37,563 bases of DNA from a bacterium (GTDB lineage: Bacteria; Ratteibacteria; UBA8468; B48-G9; DTJG01): positions 1 to 37,563 of the forward strand of contig JAKPDB010000039.1 in assembly GCA_029552985.1 (NCBI GenBank). The letters run 5' to 3'. The position numbers and the translations under genes are program-made. Position 1 is the stretch's first letter. Every line of letters begins with the position of its first letter. The notes beneath the pieces were generated by a model that had not been told where the DNA came from, ran no database searches, and saw only the letters and a list, made by a program, of their open reading frames with translations. Positions 15,922 through 24,472 of the stretch are shown piece by piece.

Positions 15922-18897
15922 TCAGTACTCGATTTTGAGAGTGCATATTCCATATGATGGAATTTCCATTTGGAGTGTGCCAGCGCATTTAATGTTTGCC
16001 AGTGGTTTTTCGTCAAGAGAAACGCGGAAAATCTTGCGTGGTTTTTTGTGAAATACAATTGTAAACTTCTGTTTTTTCCCGAGCATTTCACCCAGCCGCA
16101 GTATAATTGACTTTCCATCCACAGACGGTTTCAAGCAAGCAGGAACAATTTGGCCCCTGATTTCAAAGAGAGAAAAATTTTGATCAGGTATTGCGTCTGT
16201 TTCGATAGCCACAACAGGTAATGTAAATTCAGTAGCAAGTTTTGTAATTTCCACAGGATTTAATTTGCCGAAAAATAATCTGTAGGAAATTTCATGAATG
16301 CCGGTATCTGACTGAGCATCTGGTTCATAGGCATTTCTCAGCAGTGTGATAGAAAGTTTGTTTCCATACGCATTGAACCCATGCCTATTTTTTGTAATAA
16401 TTCCAGCCCAGTAATTTTTTTCTTTCATTGCTGCCCACCTGAGACCAGGGCACTCCTTGCCATTTTTTTCTCTCTCAATGCACCCAAATGGAATTTCATA
16501 GTAAGCAGAAGGCTCTCCCAGGGAAAAAGAAAAATTTGTTCTTACCATTGGCACACCGTTTTGTGAACCGCCAATTTCTTTCCAGTCAATCAGAGTTTCA
16601 AAGTCAATGTAAGGAAAATCAGGATATAGAATTATATTTTGAGTAATTGTGGAATTTTTGTATTGCCTTTTCACAGAAAAAATTGTTCTGAATGGCTCAC
16701 AAATTACATTACTGGACTTCATTTCGTACAGGTTTTCTGTGCTTACAATGTTGCCAATAATCCATGCGCTCATACGGTGCGGTTGCTCATAATGAACAGA
16801 AATCAAATTGCTGGAAGTTTCTGCCCACCATGAGGACGGGTCTTCTCCAATGGCACTTTTTGCAATAGAAAGGACAGATTTTTTGTTTTTTTTATCATAG
16901 AGGGTTTTGATTGTACCAGTGTTTTTGTCTATATCTATCAAGTAAAAATCTGTTTCCCATGCATATTGAGATATTTGCTTTATCGGATTTTTTGATAACT
17001 GATTGATATCACAGGTATTTTTTGTGATGAAGCCAGAACCTGGAATTTTTTCAATAGTGCGGTATTCTTCTGATTTAACATTCACCAGTGCGGACCTTTC
17101 CCAGGGACATGGGTTGAATACCATCAGAGATTTTCCACCTTTTTCTGGCATCTGCTTGATGTAGGTTTCTATCATGTGTCTGGCGTCAGCAATGACACTG
17201 GCGCCAAGTTCTACCGAGTATGTATACGATGACTTGATTGCTGAACCACACAGGATATCGTGAAACTGGTTGAAAAGAGCCTTTTGCCAGAGTTGTTCAA
17301 GTTTTATAGTATCTTCAACTGCAATCCTACCACCCTGTGAAAGAAAAATTGCCATTGCGCTTTCAAGGGTCAGCAGAATATCCTCACATTTTCTGTTGGT
17401 ATCTTTAATGTCAGAATGGGTTGTGTAGCAACCCTCAAAAATCGTATTCAATTCTCCCTTTACAACAGGAAGTTTTGACTTATATTTTTCAACTGCCCTG
17501 AAATATCGTTCTGCTGTGGAAAATACCAGTGATGGCATGACAGGCTTTTCTTGCATTCTAACTTTCATCCTGTAATCTCGTTTTGTTGGACCACCACCAT
17601 GGTCTCCTACTCCGTATGGAAACATCATATGAGGCACTCCTGGTAATATCTTGATAAACTTTAATAGCACCGGTACAATCCTATCAGGTGAAATCCAGTT
17701 ATTGTAAACGGCCTTGTATGACAGCAGTTGGCTTCCATCAGGACCCTTCCATCTGTATAGTGGATAGTCCTTGCCGCATCTCATATGGAAGTAATACTTA
17801 ATTCCTGCATCAGCGCAGATAGAAGGGATTGTTGCAGGATGTCCGAATGTATCAGGGCACCACATGACAGGTGAAAGGTCGCCAAGTTTTTCCTGTGAAT
17901 ATTTTTTTGCGTAAAGAATATGACGAACCAAACTTTCTCCGTGGACAAGGTTTAAATCGTTTTCAACCCAGGCATTTGCTGTTACCTCCCATCGCCTTTC
18001 TTTTATTTTTTGTACCACAGCTGAAAATAGTTGGGGGTTTGCCTGTTCCACGATTTGATAAACATGCGACTGGCTTTGAGAAAAAGTTAATTCAGGAAAT
18101 TGTTCCATAAGGGATATCACTGAAGCAAAATCCCTGATACAAACATCTTTAGTGTTTTCATAATCCCATAACCAGTTCATGTCTATGTGGGCATGACCGA
18201 TGAGATGGACTGTAAATTTCTTTGCGATGGGTCTGAAAGGAGTAAGAATTGTTTCTGCTTGTTTTATTTGCTGCAACACGTCTGTCCAGTTTCTTTCCCT
18301 AATGTCACGGACTTTGATACAATTCAGAGCACATTTAATAGCATTGTTCAATTTCTTTTCCTGTCTTGATTTTGCGATGGCAATTGCAAACGCAAGTTGA
18401 TACCTGATGGACATCAGTTCAAAAAGTGTTTCTTCAATGGCATCAATATGCAAAACCGCATAAATTCCTCCATGCCCATCTCCTTTTGGCACTTTGAACA
18501 TAATCGTATGGGTACTGCCTGGTATTGCATTTTCAATGATTTTCAAAGGTTCAGTTCGCATATCTGCCCAGTATTGCTGTGAGTATACTTCTTTATCGTC
18601 AACAAACAGGGTGATTCCAGAAGGAAATATGAATTCAATTTTGATGTCAGAACCACCACATGGTATGCCTTCAATATCAGACGGAACAACAAGTTTATAC
18701 CTTAAAAACGCGGTTCCTTCAGCAGTTGCCCAGCTCGGGTCCTTGATTGTTTTCCATAATGATTCATCAAATCTGGCTGTATCTTGTTGTTCATTGACCT
18801 GCTGAAATTCCCATGTTCTGAGCCATATCTGTTGCTGAACTGCTTCATAAACACTGGCTATTTCTTTTTCAAATTCATCAAAAGCATTATTTTCCAT
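15922..18897 (-). CDS. Alpha-mannosidase, GH38 family
   Basis: A 991-residue protein of the usual GH38 length, without a signal peptide. The catalytic domain starts near residue 228: GHAHIDMNWLWD (zinc-binding His and Asp, 234-245), WCPDTFGHP with the nucleophile Asp349, and a GELN...FEGCYTTH segment near residue 500. The central three-helix part and the C-terminal beta domains follow. The N-terminal 220 residues form an ancillary beta domain. It removes alpha-mannose from oligosaccharides or glycoproteins, probably in the cytoplasm. The start at 18897 lies beneath a good minus-strand promoter at 18929-18957. It shares a divergent control region with the TauE-like operon. Confidence 0.92.
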   Translation of the reverse strand: MENNAFDEFEKEIASVYEAVQQQIWLRTWEFQQVNEQQDTARFDESLWKTIKDPSWATAEGTAFLRYKLVVPSDIEGIPCGGSDIKIEFIFPSGITLFVDDKEVYSQQYWADMRTEPLKIIENAIPGSTHTIMFKVPKGDGHGGIYAVLHIDAIEETLFELMSIRYQLAFAIAIAKSRQEKKLNNAIKCALNCIKVRDIRERNWTDVLQQIKQAETILTPFRPIAKKFTVHLIGHAHIDMNWLWDYENTKDVCIRDFASVISLMEQFPELTFSQSQSHVYQIVEQANPQLFSAVVQKIKERRWEVTANAWVENDLNLVHGESLVRHILYAKKYSQEKLGDLSPVMWCPDTFGHPATIPSICADAGIKYYFHMRCGKDYPLYRWKGPDGSQLLSYKAVYNNWISPDRIVPVLLKFIKILPGVPHMMFPYGVGDHGGGPTKRDYRMKVRMQEKPVMPSLVFSTAERYFRAVEKYKSKLPVVKGELNTIFEGCYTTHSDIKDTNRKCEDILLTLESAMAIFLSQGGRIAVEDTIKLEQLWQKALFNQFHDILCGSAIKSSYTYSVELGASVIADARHMIETYIKQMPEKGGKSLMVFNPCPWERSALVNVKSEEYRTIEKIPGSGFITKNTCDINQLSKNPIKQISQYAWETDFYLIDIDKNTGTIKTLYDKKNKKSVLSIAKSAIGEDPSSWWAETSSNLISVHYEQPHRMSAWIIGNIVSTENLYEMKSSNVICEPFRTIFSVKRQYKNSTITQNIILYPDFPYIDFETLIDWKEIGGSQNGVPMVRTNFSFSLGEPSAYYEIPFGCIEREKNGKECPGLRWAAMKEKNYWAGIITKNRHGFNAYGNKLSITLLRNAYEPDAQSDTGIHEISYRLFFGKLNPVEITKLATEFTLPVVAIETDAIPDQNFSLFEIRGQIVPACLKPSVDGKSIILRLGEMLGKKQKFTIVFHKKPRKIFRVSLDEKPLANIKCAGTLQMEIPSYGICTLKIEY

Positions 18898-18928
18898 CTG
18901 CTTCCCGGATAAGACAAAAGTTTTGCAT

Positions 18929-18957
18929 ATTTTATCAAAAAGTAGCAGCAGGGTAAA
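18929..18957 (-). promoter_or_regulatory. Promoter for the alpha-mannosidase
   Basis: TTTACC (18952-18957), a 17-bp spacer and TAAAAT (18929-18934) on the minus strand. This leaves a short leader of about 25-30 bases before the ATG at 18897. Confidence 0.5.
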
Positions 18958-18958
18958 A

Positions 18959-18986
18959 TTTATATTTTTCTTAAATGTCGTATAAT
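18959..18986 (+). promoter_or_regulatory. Promoter for the TauE-oxidoreductase-nucleotidyltransferase operon
   Basis: TTTATA (18959-18964), a 16-bp spacer and a perfect TATAAT (18981-18986). Its -35 box lies back to back with that of the divergent mannosidase promoter, one base apart. A strong ribosome binding site (AGGAG at 19003-19007) follows. Confidence 0.5.
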
Positions 18987-19011
18987 ACTGGCATCTGCAA
19001 AAAGGAGCAGG

Positions 19012-19752
19012 ATGTTTGACTACAATCTGTCAATATGGGGTTGGTGTCTTCTGTCTCTGGCAGGAATTTTTATCGGCGTATCAAAAACAGGTATTCCTGG
19101 TCTTGGAATGCTGGCTGTAGCAATGGCTGCGCTTGTGATTCCTGCAAGATTATCAACAGGCGTGATTCTTCCGATGCTGATACTCGGAGATGTTTTTGCA
19201 GTGGCATATTATAGAAGACATGCAAGGTGGAAGTATTTGATAACACTGATACCATGGGCGGCGGCCGGCATAATTTTAGGTTATTTTGCTCTTGGCAGAA
19301 TGACTGACCAGCAATTGCGACCCATGATAGGATTTATTGTTCTTGTGCTTTTATGGTTGAATGAAGCAGACATTCTCAACAGGTTTCGTATTCCTGAAAG
19401 ATGGTGGTTTGCTGCTGTAATTGGATTGAGCGCAGGTTTCACGACAATGATAGCAAATGCAGCAGGTTCCATCATGATTATTTATCTTCTTGCCATGCGG
19501 CTTCCAAAGCAGGAATTCATAGGGACAGGCGCCTGGTATTTTTTTCTTTTGAACTGGTTCAAAGTGCCTTTCAGTGCAAGTTTGGGGCTTATTAACCAAA
19601 AGTCCTTAGTTCTGAATCTGAAGGTAGCGCCTGCGATTATGATTGGTGCAATTTCAGGGGTTTATCTGGTAAAAATTATCCCGCAAAAAATATTTGAAAA
19701 TATCATTAAAATTCTTACAGTCATTGCTGCAGCAAAACTTATTATTGGTTAA
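19012..19752 (+). CDS. TauE/SafE-family membrane transporter
   Basis: A 246-residue, strongly hydrophobic inner-membrane protein with about seven or eight membrane segments. The first segment pair (WCLLSLAGIFIGVSKTGIPGLGM) and the mirrored second half (FAAVIGLSAGFTTMIANAAG) are the two internal repeats of the TauE/SafE family, which exports sulfite, sulfoacetate or other small organosulfur and carboxylate anions. The substrate here is not evident. The ATG at 19012 follows AAAGGAGCAG, a strong ribosome binding site. It is the first gene of a plus-strand operon, 11 bp before a sugar oxidoreductase with an almost identical ribosome binding site. Confidence 0.87.
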   Translation: MFDYNLSIWGWCLLSLAGIFIGVSKTGIPGLGMLAVAMAALVIPARLSTGVILPMLILGDVFAVAYYRRHARWKYLITLIPWAAAGIILGYFALGRMTDQQLRPMIGFIVLVLLWLNEADILNRFRIPERWWFAAVIGLSAGFTTMIANAAGSIMIIYLLAMRLPKQEFIGTGAWYFFLLNWFKVPFSASLGLINQKSLVLNLKVAPAIMIGAISGVYLVKIIPQKIFENIIKILTVIAAAKLIIG

Positions 19753-19763
19753 AAGGAGCAAAA

Positions 19764-20822
19764 ATGGCTGAAAAGGTGAAAATTGTTTTTGTGGGAACTG
19801 GTGCAATGGGTCAGTGCGCTCATCTGAAAAACTATGTTCTGATTCCTGATTGCGAAGTTGTTGCAATATGTGAAAAGAAAAAGATACTTGCATCAAAGGT
19901 TGCGTCAAAATATGGGATTGAGAAAGTATATCACGATTTTTCAGAAATGCTTGAGAGAGAAAAATTTGATGCAATTGTGTCTTCACAGCCATTTACAAGA
20001 CATCTTGTGATGTTAAGAGAATTGTTGAAGGCAAAAAAACCTGTATTTATTGAAAAACCCCTTGCAGGTTCTGTTGAAGCAGGCGAGAAAATTATTGAAG
20101 AAATTAAAAAGGCAGGAACCTGGGTAATGGTTGGTTACCACAAAAGAAATGACCTATCAGTGATTTATGCGAAAGAGAAAATAGAACGGTTTAAGCAAAC
20201 AGGTGAACTCGGAAAAATGACATATATTAGAATTACCATGCCTCCTGGTGATTGGGTGGCAGGTGGATTTCGAGATTTGATAAAGACAGAAGAAACACTT
20301 TCCCTGGATTTTGACCCGGTTCCTGAAAACATGGATAAGGACACCTTCAATTTGTACCTTGAATTTGTTAACTACTACATCCATCAGGTAAATCTCATAA
20401 GATATCTTTTTGGGGAGTTCTATAGTGTGAAATATGCAGACAGGACAGGAGTGTTGATGGCTGTTGAAAGTATTTCCGGTATTCCAGGCATCATTGAAAT
20501 GGCTCCATATAAAACTTCGCTCGACTGGCAGGAAAAAGCGCTTGTGTGTTTTGAAAAGGGTTTTATTGAAATATCACTGCCTGCTCCTCTTGTATGTAGC
20601 AGGGCAGGAAGAGTAAAAATTTACAAAGACAATGCTATTCCAGAAACAATGATTCCTGCACTTTTTCCCATCAGTGCAATGTATCAACAGGCAATGAATT
20701 TTGTTCTTTCTGTAAAGGGTGAAGCAAAGCCAGCATGTCTTGCAGAAGAGGCATTGGAGGATTTGAGGATTGCACGCGACTATATAAAAATGCTTTGCAT
20801 GGAAAAGCGTAGTCAGGTATAA
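19764..20822 (+). CDS. Gfo/Idh/MocA-family oxidoreductase
   Basis: A 352-residue NAD(P)-dependent oxidoreductase. The Rossmann start VKIVFVGTGAMG (residues 5-16), the EKP motif (97-99) and the helix VNYYIHQVNLIRYLFGEF with the family's H/N region are visible. Members oxidise or epimerise sugars, inositols and sugar-nucleotide derivatives. Its place between a transporter and a sugar-1-phosphate nucleotidyltransferase suggests a step in sugar-nucleotide or imported-sugar metabolism. The ATG follows AAAGGAGC. The gene ends at 20822, only 27 bp before the AUU start of the next gene. Confidence 0.88.
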   Translation: MAEKVKIVFVGTGAMGQCAHLKNYVLIPDCEVVAICEKKKILASKVASKYGIEKVYHDFSEMLEREKFDAIVSSQPFTRHLVMLRELLKAKKPVFIEKPLAGSVEAGEKIIEEIKKAGTWVMVGYHKRNDLSVIYAKEKIERFKQTGELGKMTYIRITMPPGDWVAGGFRDLIKTEETLSLDFDPVPENMDKDTFNLYLEFVNYYIHQVNLIRYLFGEFYSVKYADRTGVLMAVESISGIPGIIEMAPYKTSLDWQEKALVCFEKGFIEISLPAPLVCSRAGRVKIYKDNAIPETMIPALFPISAMYQQAMNFVLSVKGEAKPACLAEEALEDLRIARDYIKMLCMEKRSQV

Positions 20823-20837
20823 TTAACTTGACCTCAC

Positions 20838-20842
20838 AGGAG
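20838..20842 (+). promoter_or_regulatory. Ribosome binding site that selects an AUU start
   Basis: AGGAG ends seven bases before ATT at 20850-20852. The only other start candidate in frame, TTG at 20859, would be 16 bases away, too far for normal initiation. An in-frame TGA at 20829-20831 excludes starts further upstream. Confidence 0.7.
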
Positions 20843-20849
20843 TGGAAAA

Positions 20850-21884
20850 ATTAAAGCGTTGATTCTTTTAGGTGGTTTTGGAACAAGGTTGAGACCGTTT
20901 ACACTAACAACTCCGAAATCCCTTCTTCCTGTTGCCTGTATCCCTTTAATTTATTATCAGTTTGAACTACTTGCAAAACATGGAATAAACAGTGTGATTC
21001 TTGCTGTCAATCCACACTGTAAAAGATACAGGGAACTTTTTTCAATGGCAAAATCTCTAGGAATAAAACTATATCTATCCTGTGAGAAAAAACCGATGGG
21101 CACAGCAGGCGCAATAAAAAACGCAAAAAAATTTCTGCAGGATGGTCCATTTTTCGTATTCAATGGAGATATTCTTACTGATTGCAATCTCACACAGATG
21201 CTTCAGTTTCACAAAAGTTCGGGTGCTGATGTGAGTATTGCAGGAATTGAAGTACAAGACCCGGCTCACTTTGGAGTGATAATTTTTGACCAGAACAACA
21301 GGATAAAAAACTTTATTGAAAAACCGCAACAACCAGTTTCAAAAATCATCAATGCTGGTATATACATTATTCAACCAGATGTTGTTGATGAAATTCCTTC
21401 TGGTAGAGAAGTTTCCATAGAAAAAGAGACATTTCCTCAACTGATAGAAAAAGGAAGGCATCTTTACTCGTATATACATACTGGATACTGGATGGATGTT
21501 GGAACCATTGACAGTTACAAAAAAGCAAACTTTGATGCAGTTGACGGCAGGATAAAACTTGAGCATAAAGAAAAATACTGCAAAGAAGGCGCAGTGAGGA
21601 ATATTCAATTTGAAGGAAAATTGAAAACAGGAAAAAATGTTGTGTTTGGAGAAAATGTTGTTATCAAAGGAACAGTAATTATTGGTGACAATTGTTATAT
21701 CGGAAATGGTTCTGTGCTTCAGGATGTTGTTCTTTTTAAGGATGTTTTTGTAGGGAAAAATTGTTTGATAGAAAATAGTATTATTGGGAATTCTGTGATT
21801 GTTGAAGAAAACTGTGAAATAAAAAATATTGCAGTTGGCGATAGATGCCATCTATGTCAGTACACCCGCACAATAAAATCCTGA
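20850..21884 (+). CDS. Sugar-1-phosphate nucleotidyltransferase (mannose-1-phosphate guanylyltransferase-like), AUU start
   Basis: A 344-residue enzyme. The N-terminal nucleotidyltransferase domain begins KALILLGGFGTRLRP (residues 2-16), has PKSLLPVACIPL, FNGDILTDC (metal-binding Asp), IEKPQ, INAGIYI and GYWMDVGTIDSY. This order is closest to eukaryotic-type GDP-mannose pyrophosphorylase B. The C-terminal 100 residues are hexapeptide repeats (VVFGENVVIKG, TVIIGDN and so on) forming a left-handed beta-helix. It would join a nucleotide to a hexose-1-phosphate for glycan synthesis; GDP-mannose is the likeliest product but dTDP- or UDP-sugars are possible. The conserved start MKALILLGG requires initiation at ATT 20850, supported by AGGAG seven bases upstream. 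It is the last protein gene before tRNA-Arg. Confidence 0.85.
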   Translation: MKALILLGGFGTRLRPFTLTTPKSLLPVACIPLIYYQFELLAKHGINSVILAVNPHCKRYRELFSMAKSLGIKLYLSCEKKPMGTAGAIKNAKKFLQDGPFFVFNGDILTDCNLTQMLQFHKSSGADVSIAGIEVQDPAHFGVIIFDQNNRIKNFIEKPQQPVSKIINAGIYIIQPDVVDEIPSGREVSIEKETFPQLIEKGRHLYSYIHTGYWMDVGTIDSYKKANFDAVDGRIKLEHKEKYCKEGAVRNIQFEGKLKTGKNVVFGENVVIKGTVIIGDNCYIGNGSVLQDVVLFKDVFVGKNCLIENSIIGNSVIVEENCEIKNIAVGDRCHLCQYTRTIKS

Positions 21885-21897
21885 AATCATTCTTTTA

Positions 21898-21971
21898 GCG
21901 CTTGTAGCTCAACAGGATAGAGCGTTAGCCTCCGGAGCTAAAGGCTGTGGGTTCGACTCCCACCAAGCGCG
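21898..21971 (+). tRNA. tRNA-Arg (anticodon CCG)
   Basis: A 74-base cloverleaf. The acceptor stem GCGCTTG/CAAGCGC pairs perfectly. The D arm is GCTC...GAGC, the anticodon stem TTAGC/GCTAA with loop CTCCGGA (anticodon CCG, reads CGG), and the T arm GTGGG-TTCGACT-CCCAC. CCA is not encoded; the discriminator base is G. A T-rich run follows at once and may end transcription. Confidence 0.96.
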
Positions 21972-22310
21972 ATGCTCTTTTTTGTTTCCCTATTCTCTCC
22001 TCCTTTACAAAAGGGGGACAAAGGGAGATTTATTAAATCCATCCCAGTTTTCCTTTATAAAGGAAGGAGACCTGGAGTTAGAGGGGTTTTTGAAATCTCC
22101 CCCAGCCCCTCTTTTATAAAGAGGGGAGTATCTTGTTGTCCCTTTATAAAATCTCTCTTCTGATTTCCCCCTTTGCAAAAGGGGGATTAAGGGGGATTTT
22201 TACAAAGGTGAGGGTAGAAAAAGGGGTTGTAAAGGAAGGAGACCTGTATAAAAAGGACTTCAAACAAAAATCTGGGTTTTGATGTTAAAATATAGGAAAA
22301 TGGAGGCAAA
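21972..22310. other. Gene-free region with clustered palindromes
   Basis: Between tRNA-Arg and lpd there is no gene. The region is filled with short palindromes built on CCCC/TTTATAAA/GGGG-type motifs (listed as a repeat). The last 60 bp carry a TAAAAT hexamer near 22284 and the GGAGG ribosome binding site of lpd. Confidence 0.6.
21996..22245. repeat. Cluster of dispersed-type palindromic repeats
   Basis: At least four hairpins are visible: CTCCTTTACAAAAGGGGG near 21999-22016; the perfect 16-bp palindrome TTCCTTTATAAAGGAA at 22050-22065; CCCCTCTTT-TAT-AAAGAGGGG at 22106-22126; and CCCCCTTT-GCA-AAAGGGGG at 22167-22185. The motif AAGGAAGGAGACCTG occurs twice (near 22060 and 22234). Known: this GGGGGATTT/CCCCCTTT style of intergenic repeat is scattered through many environmental bacterial genomes. 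Confidence 0.75.
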
Positions 22311-23630
22311 ATGAACCAGTACGATGTGATTGTGATTGGTGGAGGGCCAGCAGGATATCCCTGCGCAATCAGGTGTGCTCAGTATGGATTGAAAACTGCC
22401 CTGATTGAAAAAGAAAAACTGGGCGGGTGTTGTTTGAATACTGGTTGTATTCCAACAAAATCACTATTCAAGATTGCCAGGTCCTTACAGAAACCAAAGT
22501 TTGACGGTCTCAATGCCGACATTTCGTTTGACTGGGATAAAATCCTTAATCATGTGAAAACAAATGTTGTTTCACGATTGAACACAGGTATTGGAATGCT
22601 ATTGAAAGCAAATGGCATACACTATATTCAGGCAGACGCCAAAGTCCAGGATTGTCATTCAGTTGTAGCCAGTGGAAATATTTTTACGGCAAAAAACATT
22701 GTAATTGCAACAGGCGCAAGGCCAATTATTCCTGCGATGTTCTGTAATGAGAGAAGAATTATCACCACTGACACAATCTGGAATCTTGAAAAACTTCCAG
22801 AATCCATTGCAATTATTGGAGCAGGTCCGATTGGATGTGAATTTGCTTCAATTCTTTCGTGTTTTGGTGTAAAAATTACAATTTACGAAATGATGGAACA
22901 AATTCTTCCAGGAAAAGATCGAGATATCGTATCGGTTATTGAGAAACAATTTTCTCAAAAAGGCATCCAGATAAAAACAGGTGTCAAGATTAATTCCACA
23001 GATGAAATTTGTGAAGAAAAAATCCTCTGGGCAACAGGAAGAAAACCAGATACGACGGCAGGGAGTGAGATTGGACTTACTCTATTAGACGGAGGTATTT
23101 CCACTGATGAAACAATGAGAACAAATCTTGATAATGTTTTTGCTGCTGGAGATGTGACTGGTAAATGGCAACTTGCTTATGTTGCAACAAAAGAAGGAGA
23201 AGTCGCTGCGGCAAACTGCGCGGGCAGACGTGAGACAATTTCTTACCAGAATATCCCTGAATCAATTTTTACAATTCCTGAAATTGGTTGCATTGGACTG
23301 AGCGAAAAACAGGCGATAGAAAAACAGATGAATATAAAAACAGGAGTATTTCCATATCAGGCGCTTGGCAAGGCACACGCAGCAGGAGAAACTGTGGGAA
23401 TGGCAAAGGTAATTATTGACAGGGATTCCCATAAGCTGATAGGAGTTCACATTGCAGGCGAACTTGCCACTGAAATTATTCATATCGCATCCATTGCAAT
23501 GAGCGCAGGCATGACGATTGAACAAATGTTGAAAGCATACTGGTGTCATCCAGTATTTTCAGAAATTTTGATGGAAGCGCTTCTTGTTTGCGAAGGTAAG
23601 CCCCTTCACATTCCCGGACCCAAAAAATGA
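22311..23630 (+). CDS. lpd: Dihydrolipoyl dehydrogenase (E3)
   Basis: A 439-residue flavoprotein that reoxidises dihydrolipoamide in 2-oxoacid dehydrogenase or glycine cleavage complexes, with FAD and NAD. The FAD-binding start VIVIGGGPAGYPCA, the redox pair Cys41/Cys46 (CLNTGCIPTK), the NAD-binding GAGPIGCEFASIL, FAAGDVTG and the C-terminal WCHPVFSE with the catalytic His-Glu pair are all present. It is about 20 residues shorter than usual, because the NAD domain between TGVKINSTDEI and EEKILWATGRKPD lacks the normal beta-hairpin. The ATG follows ATGGAGGC. The stop overlaps the lipoyl synthase start (ATGA), so the two are coupled. No E1, E2 or glycine cleavage genes are in the window. Confidence 0.93.
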   Translation: MNQYDVIVIGGGPAGYPCAIRCAQYGLKTALIEKEKLGGCCLNTGCIPTKSLFKIARSLQKPKFDGLNADISFDWDKILNHVKTNVVSRLNTGIGMLLKANGIHYIQADAKVQDCHSVVASGNIFTAKNIVIATGARPIIPAMFCNERRIITTDTIWNLEKLPESIAIIGAGPIGCEFASILSCFGVKITIYEMMEQILPGKDRDIVSVIEKQFSQKGIQIKTGVKINSTDEICEEKILWATGRKPDTTAGSEIGLTLLDGGISTDETMRTNLDNVFAAGDVTGKWQLAYVATKEGEVAAANCAGRRETISYQNIPESIFTIPEIGCIGLSEKQAIEKQMNIKTGVFPYQALGKAHAAGETVGMAKVIIDRDSHKLIGVHIAGELATEIIHIASIAMSAGMTIEQMLKAYWCHPVFSEILMEALLVCEGKPLHIPGPKK

Positions 23631-24472
23631 ACAAATTTCCTGAATGGGTGAAGAAAAAAATTTTGGTGGATGAAAATTACCAAGAGACAAAGAGTGTGAT
23701 TAAGAAATATTCACTTCATACTGTCTGCACAGACGCCAGATGTCCCAATATTTATGAGTGTTTCAGCAAAAAGTACGCAACATTTATGATACTTGGAAAT
23801 GTGTGCACCCGAGCTTGCAAATTTTGCAGTGTCAACCATAATCAGATGCCGCAACCAGTTGACCCGCAGGAGCCCCAGCATATTGCGCGCGCAGTGAAAG
23901 AACTTGGCTTGAAATACATTGTGATTACATCTGTGACAAGAGATGACCTTGCTGATGGCGGAGCAAAACATTTTGCTGATTGTATCAATGAAATCAGGAA
24001 AACCAGTTTAGATACAAAGATTGAACCTCTGATACCTGATTTTAAGGGAAACGTAGAATCTGTGGAGATAGTCCTTGAGGCAAAACCAGATATTCTTGCT
24101 CACAATGTTGAAACTGTGCCAGCGCTTTATTCCAGAGTTAGACCCCAGGCGAATTATACTATTTCCTTAAAAATACTTGAACATGCAAAAAAGAAAGGAT
24201 TTTTAACAAAATCAGCGATGATGGTGGGCTTTGGAGAAACAAGAAACGAGATCATTCAGGTTATGAAGGACCTTCGCAGTATTGATTGCGATTTTTTTGT
24301 GATTGGCCAGTATCTGAAACCATCATACGAGAGCATAGATGTAAAAGAGTTTGTAAGACCAGAAGTGTTTGAGGAATACAGAGTTATTGGTAAACAGATG
24401 GGATTTAAAAAGGTTTTTGCAGGGGTTTTTTGTAGAAGTTCTTACATGGCTGAGCTTGCCCTGACTGAATAG
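23627..24472 (+). CDS. lipA: Lipoyl synthase
   Basis: A 281-residue radical SAM enzyme that inserts two sulfurs into octanoylated lipoyl domains. Both iron-sulfur cluster motifs are complete: the auxiliary cluster Cys34, Cys39, Cys45 (CTDARCPNIYEC) and the radical SAM cluster Cys60, Cys64, Cys67 (CTRACKFC), plus the C-terminal RSSYMA that supplies the serine ligand. The length is normal. The four-base overlap with lpd shows translational coupling and a common role in lipoate-dependent enzymes. No lipB is nearby, so the octanoyl donor must be provided elsewhere. Confidence 0.97.
   Translation: MNKFPEWVKKKILVDENYQETKSVIKKYSLHTVCTDARCPNIYECFSKKYATFMILGNVCTRACKFCSVNHNQMPQPVDPQEPQHIARAVKELGLKYIVITSVTRDDLADGGAKHFADCINEIRKTSLDTKIEPLIPDFKGNVESVEIVLEAKPDILAHNVETVPALYSRVRPQANYTISLKILEHAKKKGFLTKSAMMVGFGETRNEIIQVMKDLRSIDCDFFVIGQYLKPSYESIDVKEFVRPEVFEEYRVIGKQMGFKKVFAGVFCRSSYMAELALTE

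Noticed and set aside
21339-21851. Minus-strand frame of 170 codons opposite the nucleotidyltransferase
   Set aside because: Phe/Asn/Ile-rich translation mirroring the hexapeptide repeats of the real gene on the plus strand.
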